From contig CAZOER010000002.1 of assembly GCA_964578905.1 (NCBI GenBank), forward strand, positions 16,263 through 80,262: 64,000 bases of DNA, written 5' to 3'. Both the position numbers and the translations under genes were made by a program. The notes under the pieces were generated by a model. It saw only the letters and a program-made list of their open reading frames with translations. It was not told the origin of the DNA and did no database searches. Shown piece after piece: positions 60,448 through 64,000 of this stretch (position 1 is its first letter; each line of letters begins with the position of its first letter). This stretch comes from CAZVBV01 sp964578905 (GTDB lineage: Bacteria; Patescibacteriota; Gracilibacteria; UBA4473).

Positions 60448-60496
60448 GGTTGAACTTCGAACAGCTCGCACACGTGTGGGTTGCGGAAGTTTAACC
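60448..60496 (+). promoter_or_regulatory. Structured 5' leader hairpin of the 88-aa gene
   Basis: GGTTGAACTTC (60448-60458) pairs with GAAGTTTAACC (60486-60496), 11 bp with one G-U. The 27-base interior contains the self-complementary CACACGTGTG. It ends 18 bases before the ATG at 60515. No riboswitch class recognised; it could be a protein-binding or autoregulatory site. Confidence 0.55.
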
Positions 60497-60514
60497 AATA
60501 TAAATAATAAGAAT

Positions 60515-60781
60515 ATGGCACAATTACCGATTAGAGAATCGAACATTGGATTAAGAGACTTGAAGGATCAGTTAATACTTGCTTCAGGTGCTCCTGGCTC
60601 TTACGTGTTCATCGTAAAAGATGCAAAGCTAAGAAATATCTTAGAATATGCAAAAGTAACAATAATTATGAACACTACGAGCGAACGCAAATTCTCTCGC
60701 ATGCTCCTCATAGGAGAAGAGCTCATTACGGATTCTACAAAAGTTGAAGAACTTTTGGAAAAGATCTACGAACTAACGTAA
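60515..60781 (+). CDS. Small soluble protein, unknown function
   Basis: 88 residues from the ATG at 60515 (MAQLPIRESN). Soluble, mixed alpha/beta in appearance: LRDLKDQLILASGAPGSYVF, VKDAKLRNILEYAKVTIIMN, FSRMLLIGEELITD, VEELLEKIYEL. No signal peptide, membrane segment or Cys. An extended reading upstream would run through the leader hairpin and is rejected. The gene is a single unit, with a structured leader at 60448 and a clean terminator at 60810. Function unknown; a small regulatory or RNA-binding protein that feeds back on its own leader is one testable idea. Confidence 0.7.
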   Translation: MAQLPIRESNIGLRDLKDQLILASGAPGSYVFIVKDAKLRNILEYAKVTIIMNTTSERKFSRMLLIGEELITDSTKVEELLEKIYELT

Positions 60782-60809
60782 TTAACAAATTACTAAACAC
60801 CATCAACTA

Positions 60810-60839
60810 AAAAAGCCTCACATCACTGCGAGGCTTTTT
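60810..60839 (+). terminator. Rho-independent terminator
   Basis: AAAAAGCCTC-n10-GAGGCTTTTT. The flanking A and T runs would also stop transcription from hppA on the other strand. Confidence 0.9.
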
Positions 60840-60857
60840 AACTATGCTTTAATTGCA

Positions 60858-60885
60858 GATCCTGAAACAAGTTCAGGATGACAAA
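60858..60885. repeat. 28-bp palindromic repeat, copy identical to 29506
   Basis: GATCCTGAAACAAGTTCAGG followed by ATGACAAA, directly downstream of the hppA stop. Confidence 0.75.
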
Positions 60886-60889
60886 AGAA

Positions 60890-62926
60890 TTACCCAAGCA
60901 ATCCTGTCGCTGTAAATACTGATGCGAAGATCAATGAAACCACTGTCATCAATTTAATCAAAATATTGATAGATGGTCCAGATGTATCTTTGAATGGATC
61001 ACCAACAGTGTCTCCGATAACTGCTGCTTTGTGAGCGTCAGATCCTTTTCCTCCAAGCGCTCCTGCTTCGATGTATTTCTTAGCATTATCCCAAGCACCT
61101 CCTGAGTTGGCCATAGAAATCGCCATCATAACTCCTGTTACCAGTGCACCAGCCAAAAGTCCTCCCAATGCCACACTTCCCAAAACGAGTCCCACAGCTA
61201 CTGGCACGATAACGGCCATAAGTCCTGGAACGATCATTTCTCGGATCGCTGCTTTTGTTGAGATGTCTACACATTTCTTAGTGTCTCCTTTTGCGGTTCC
61301 TTCCATAAGTCCTTTGATCTCACGGAACTGTCTTCGTACTTCTTCGATCATGTCGAATGCAGCACGTCCCACAGCTGACATTGTCATAGCTGAGAAGATG
61401 AATGGAAGCATTCCTCCGATGAAAAGACCGATGATTACTCGTGGGTCCATAATATTAATACTGGTGATTCCTGCTGCTACTGAGTACGCAGAGAAGAGAG
61501 CTAACGCTGTAAGCGCCGCTGATCCAATCGCGAATCCTTTTCCAATAGCCGCTGTTGTATTTCCAGCACTGTCGAGTGCGTCAGTCTTTGCTCGTACATT
61601 TGCTCCGAGTCCTGCCATTTCTGCAATTCCTCCGGCGTTATCCGCTACGGGTCCGTAGGCATCAACAGCCAATGAGATTCCCAAAGTTGAAAGCATTCCA
61701 ACCGCTGAGATTGCGATTCCGTAGAGTCCTGCGAAGTGGTACGCTGTGTAGATAGCCACACAGATCAAAAGCACTGGAACGGTCACCGACCTGTATCCGA
61801 GAGCAAGTCCGGCGATAAGTGTTGTTGCTCCTCCCGTCTTTGAAGCGTCAGCAACATCTCGTACTGGTTTGTAGTGATCTGAAGTGTAGTATTCGGTAAC
61901 GAGTCCAATCAAAATTCCAACAACCAATCCTGAAATCATAGCGATGAAAACGTTCAACGCTTGGTCTCCAAGGAAGTACTGAGTCAAGTAGTACCCAGCC
62001 ACTACAACAATCAGAGAAGCTCCCCAGAGCCCGTTCTTGAGTGCGTTGTGAATCTGTCCACTCTTCCCAACTCGAACAAAGAAAGTCCCGACAAGCGAAG
62101 CCAAAATTCCTACAGCCGATAGGGCGATAGGGAAGTAAATTCCGTTCATTCCAAATGTTCCTACTCCCAATATAAGAGCCGAGATAATAGAACCAACATA
62201 GGATTCAAAAAGGTCCGCTCCCATTCCCGCTACGTCTCCAACGTTGTCTCCAACATTGTCAGCAATAGTTGCAGGATTTCGTGGATCGTCTTCTGGAATA
62301 CCAGCTTCTACTTTTCCAACAAGGTCTGCTCCAACGTCGGCAGCTTTCGTATAAATACCTCCTCCTACTCGAGCGAAAAGCGCGATAGAAGAAGCACCAA
62401 GTCCAAATCCTGTAATGACGTTCAGCGCCACTGACTGATCAAGCCCCATGACTTGGAAGAATACGTAGAGAAGAATAGTCAGTCCCAAAAGTCCAAGACC
62501 TACTACAGAAAGTCCCATCACCGCTCCTGAACGGAAGGCAACCGTCAAAGCACTTCCAAGGTTCTTTGTTGCCGCTTGTGCTGTTCGCACATTCGCAGCA
62601 GTGGCAATCTTCATTCCGAAGAAACCAGCCAAGACACTTGAAACGGCTCCGTATATAAATGACACAGAGGTCAACATTCCTTCGTTCACATCCGGTGTAG
62701 CGGAGTTATCAAGAAATTTATAAAGAACAATCGCTAACACGATTACGAATACTGAAAGTACTTTGTACTCTCGAGCGAGGAAAGCCATCGCACCATCAGC
62801 AATTGCTTTGGCGATTTCTTTCATCTTATCGTTTCCTTTCTCTTTTTTCATGATCAAGAAAGAAAAGATTCCAGCTGCCACAAGTGACAAGATGCTGGTT
62901 AAAATAACAAGGAGGAAATAATTCAT
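60890..62926 (-). CDS. hppA: Membrane-bound ion-translocating pyrophosphatase
   Basis: 678 residues, about 16 membrane helices. Hydrolyses pyrophosphate and pumps H+ or Na+ out of the cytoplasm, recovering energy from biosynthetic PPi. Catalytic motifs: YTKAADVGADLVGKVEAGIPEDDPRNPATIADNVGDNVGDVAGMGADL, then the second Asp-rich sets DAYGPVADNAGGIAEMAGL and GDTVGDPFKDTSGPSINIL. The segment DSAGNTTAAIGKGFAIGSA has Ala where K+-independent enzymes have Lys (GNTTKA), which places it in the K+-dependent class by the known rule. Whether H+ or Na+ is pumped cannot be told by eye. It has its own promoter at 62962-62989. Confidence 0.96.
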   Translation of the reverse strand: MNYFLLVILTSILSLVAAGIFSFLIMKKEKGNDKMKEIAKAIADGAMAFLAREYKVLSVFVIVLAIVLYKFLDNSATPDVNEGMLTSVSFIYGAVSSVLAGFFGMKIATAANVRTAQAATKNLGSALTVAFRSGAVMGLSVVGLGLLGLTILLYVFFQVMGLDQSVALNVITGFGLGASSIALFARVGGGIYTKAADVGADLVGKVEAGIPEDDPRNPATIADNVGDNVGDVAGMGADLFESYVGSIISALILGVGTFGMNGIYFPIALSAVGILASLVGTFFVRVGKSGQIHNALKNGLWGASLIVVVAGYYLTQYFLGDQALNVFIAMISGLVVGILIGLVTEYYTSDHYKPVRDVADASKTGGATTLIAGLALGYRSVTVPVLLICVAIYTAYHFAGLYGIAISAVGMLSTLGISLAVDAYGPVADNAGGIAEMAGLGANVRAKTDALDSAGNTTAAIGKGFAIGSAALTALALFSAYSVAAGITSINIMDPRVIIGLFIGGMLPFIFSAMTMSAVGRAAFDMIEEVRRQFREIKGLMEGTAKGDTKKCVDISTKAAIREMIVPGLMAVIVPVAVGLVLGSVALGGLLAGALVTGVMMAISMANSGGAWDNAKKYIEAGALGGKGSDAHKAAVIGDTVGDPFKDTSGPSINILIKLMTVVSLIFASVFTATGLLG

Positions 62927-62961
62927 TCCGATAAAAAGTTATGAAGTAAAAATTCCCGAGC

Positions 62962-62989
62962 ATTGTACGAAAAAGGGGGCAGATGGCAA
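62962..62989 (-). promoter_or_regulatory. hppA promoter
   Basis: Minus strand TTGCCA (62989-62984), 16 bp, TACAAT (62967-62962). The -35 overlaps the likely start of the divergent small gene at 62983. Confidence 0.65.
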
Positions 62990-63381
62990 ATTTTCATGGA
63001 GAGGGGATTGACCCTTCTCTGGAAACATGCTATCAATCGATGGAAATCAAGATGAAATACAATGATGTTGATAAACGGTGTGAACATGAAGGAAAAGGAA
63101 TTTCCTTTTTTACGAAATATCCAAATATTTCTAATCATATTAAAAACTTAATTACGAAGGGACAGTTAAAAGAACCTGAGACGATTCTTCATTGTCGTTC
63201 TCGTGAGAATGGTGAGTGTTCTATAACAAATACCTCTTGTAAAAAAGAGGAGGGGTTTAAAGAAGCCGGACATTCTATTGTTGCCAATGAGAACATTGAA
63301 CGAAGTGATATTTTAATCGCAATGAGCTTTGCGGAAAGGAGTAAGGTTTTAGGAAGAATAAAGAAACTTCTTCATTCCTAA
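62983..63381 (+). CDS. Small Cys-containing protein, unknown function
   Basis: 132 residues if it starts at 62983 (GGGGG lies four bases upstream), 113 from the ATG at 63040, or 109 from 63052. A promoter-like TTGACC (63008-63013), 17 bp, TATCAA (63031-63036) would exclude the first start and favour 63052. The protein has Cys/His clusters (KRCEHEGKG, ILHCRSRENGECSITNTSCK) that could bind a metal, and a helical end with RSDILIAMSFAERSKVLGRI. No signal peptide or membrane segment. It is divergent from hppA and converges on pgk with a 4-bp overlap. Not recognised. Confidence 0.55.
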   Translation: MANFHGEGIDPSLETCYQSMEIKMKYNDVDKRCEHEGKGISFFTKYPNISNHIKNLITKGQLKEPETILHCRSRENGECSITNTSCKKEEGFKEAGHSIVANENIERSDILIAMSFAERSKVLGRIKKLLHS

Positions 63382-64000
63382 TCCTTCAAAATCTCAATCC
63401 CCGGAAGTTTCTTCCCTTCCAAAAATTCCAACATCGCGCCACCTCCTGTAGAGACGTGGGTGAATTCTGATTTCGCTACATTAAATCGCTTCAGCGCTCC
63501 AAGTGTGTCACCTCCACCAAGAATCGTCTTGGCATCTTTGTTTGCCGCAACTGCTTCTGAGAGTTCTCTCGTACCATTCGCGAAGAGATCTTTTTCAAAG
63601 AGTCCCACGGGACCATTCCAGATAACAACTTTTGAATGAGCAATAATTTCTTTAAAACTCGCCACCGCATGCGGACCAATATCAAGAATCTTCATGTCTC
63701 CCATAACATCTTCGATAGGAACAACTGTTGATTCAATCGCATCGAGACTATCTGCACACACCACGTCGATAGGATTATGAATCGCGGTTCCGTGAGCATC
63801 TGCAACCTCCATCACTTCCATCGCTCGATCGAGCTCTGCATCTTCGTACAAACTCTCTCCAACCTCGTATCCTTGCGCTACAAGAAAGGTATTGCAAAGC
63901 GCGCCACCAATAATAATGTTATCTGCAATCTTCGCGAAGTGCTGAAGTACAGCAACTTTCGTTTCCATTTTTACCCCACCGACAATTACGGTGAGTCCTT
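63378..64000 (-). CDS. pgk: Phosphoglycerate kinase, C-terminal part (cut by window edge)
   Basis: The frame stays open to the right edge; the codons before the internal Met at 63968 read GLTVIVGGVK, which fits the family's 'P-x-xIxGGAKVxxK' segment, so the gene continues outside and no start is present here. About 207 residues visible: FAKIADNIIIGGALCNTFL, HNPIDVV, DIGPHAVASFKEIIAHSKVVIWNGPVGLFE, ANGTRELSEAVA, TILGGGDTLGAL and HVSTGGGAMLEFLEGKKLPGIEIL, the C-terminal nucleotide-binding domain. Pgk makes ATP from 1,3-bisphosphoglycerate in glycolysis. Its 3' end overlaps the small converging gene by four bases. Confidence 0.97.
   Translation of the reverse strand, partial: GLTVIVGGVKMETKVAVLQHFAKIADNIIIGGALCNTFLVAQGYEVGESLYEDAELDRAMEVMEVADAHGTAIHNPIDVVCADSLDAIESTVVPIEDVMGDMKILDIGPHAVASFKEIIAHSKVVIWNGPVGLFEKDLFANGTRELSEAVAANKDAKTILGGGDTLGALKRFNVAKSEFTHVSTGGGAMLEFLEGKKLPGIEILKD

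Noticed and set aside
61071..61658. 195-codon open frame on the + strand
   Set aside because: It is antisense to the highly conserved hppA gene; no start signal or family match.
1..64000. Recoded UGA (code 25, Gracilibacteria/Absconditabacteria)
   Set aside because: Several genes end in TGA at the expected length, and long genes contain no internal in-frame TGA at conserved Gly positions.

Overview
The window looks like chromosome from a small-genome bacterium of the Candidate Phyla Radiation (Patescibacteria), possibly a Peregrinibacteria-like lineage. This rests on moderately low G+C with AT-rich intergenic DNA, many conserved but unnamed membrane and secreted proteins, a Cys-rich protein type that I associate from memory with CPR genomes, scattered rather than operonic biosynthesis genes, and very large ORFs. 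UGA is a normal stop here (for example the ends of the genes at 14558, 15420 and 17119), so it is not a code-25 Gracilibacteria/Absconditabacteria genome. No rRNA, CRISPR array, insertion sequence or phage module was seen. The only tRNA found is tRNA-His.

Layout. 1-8.7 kb: tail of an M23 peptidase, a Cys-rich protein with a dihydroorotate-dehydrogenase-family enzyme, two divergent small exported or membrane genes, trmD, purC, a type IV pilin-like gene and a truncated sugar-transferase gene. 8.7-12 kb: gyrB divergent from ybaB-mltG. 12-17 kb: glycan genes (pyruvyl transferase, GT4), tRNA-His, and a coupled set of three unknown exported proteins. 17-26.4 kb: secA divergent from pilT, then dnaE, a secreted coiled-coil protein and a sugar nucleotidyltransferase. 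26.5-48.9 kb: five consecutive same-strand genes, namely a small membrane protein, a 778-aa membrane-linked protein, a 729-aa polytopic protein resembling VirB6/TrbL, an 1824-aa coiled-coil-rich protein, and a 3770-aa secreted modular giant. 49-52 kb: galU, small membrane proteins, TPR protein, thioredoxin. 52-54.6 kb: secE-nusG-rplK-rplA plus a membrane protein. 54.7-64 kb: lipoprotein binding protein with a Wzy-like membrane protein, fmt divergent from a YggS-type PLP protein, nadK, small unknown genes, K+-dependent-type hppA and the C-terminal part of pgk.

How the parts fit. The 22-kb block of very large genes is the most novel region. At least three of its transcription units start from nearly the same promoter (TTGAWT, 17-bp spacer ending in ATGG, TAYAAT), and a fourth copy sits in front of the TPR gene at 50503. 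The members look like a membrane channel component, large cytoplasmic coiled-coil proteins and a giant surface protein, which suggests a dedicated surface or export system, although no VirB4-like ATPase is in view. The envelope theme continues with SecA/SecE, pilin and PilT, MltG, M23 peptidase and several sugar-activation and polymer genes.

Expression signals. Convincing -35/-10 promoters lie so close to many start codons that the mRNAs should be leaderless or nearly so (DHODH-family gene, gyrB to a lesser degree, secA, pilT, dnaE, nucleotidyltransferase, TPR and others). Shine-Dalgarno sites are mostly absent. Several longer leaders instead carry a TAACCC-type motif at the usual SD position. 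Intergenic gaps are peppered with short palindromic repeats (for example CCTGAA-n-TTCAGG followed by TGACAAA).
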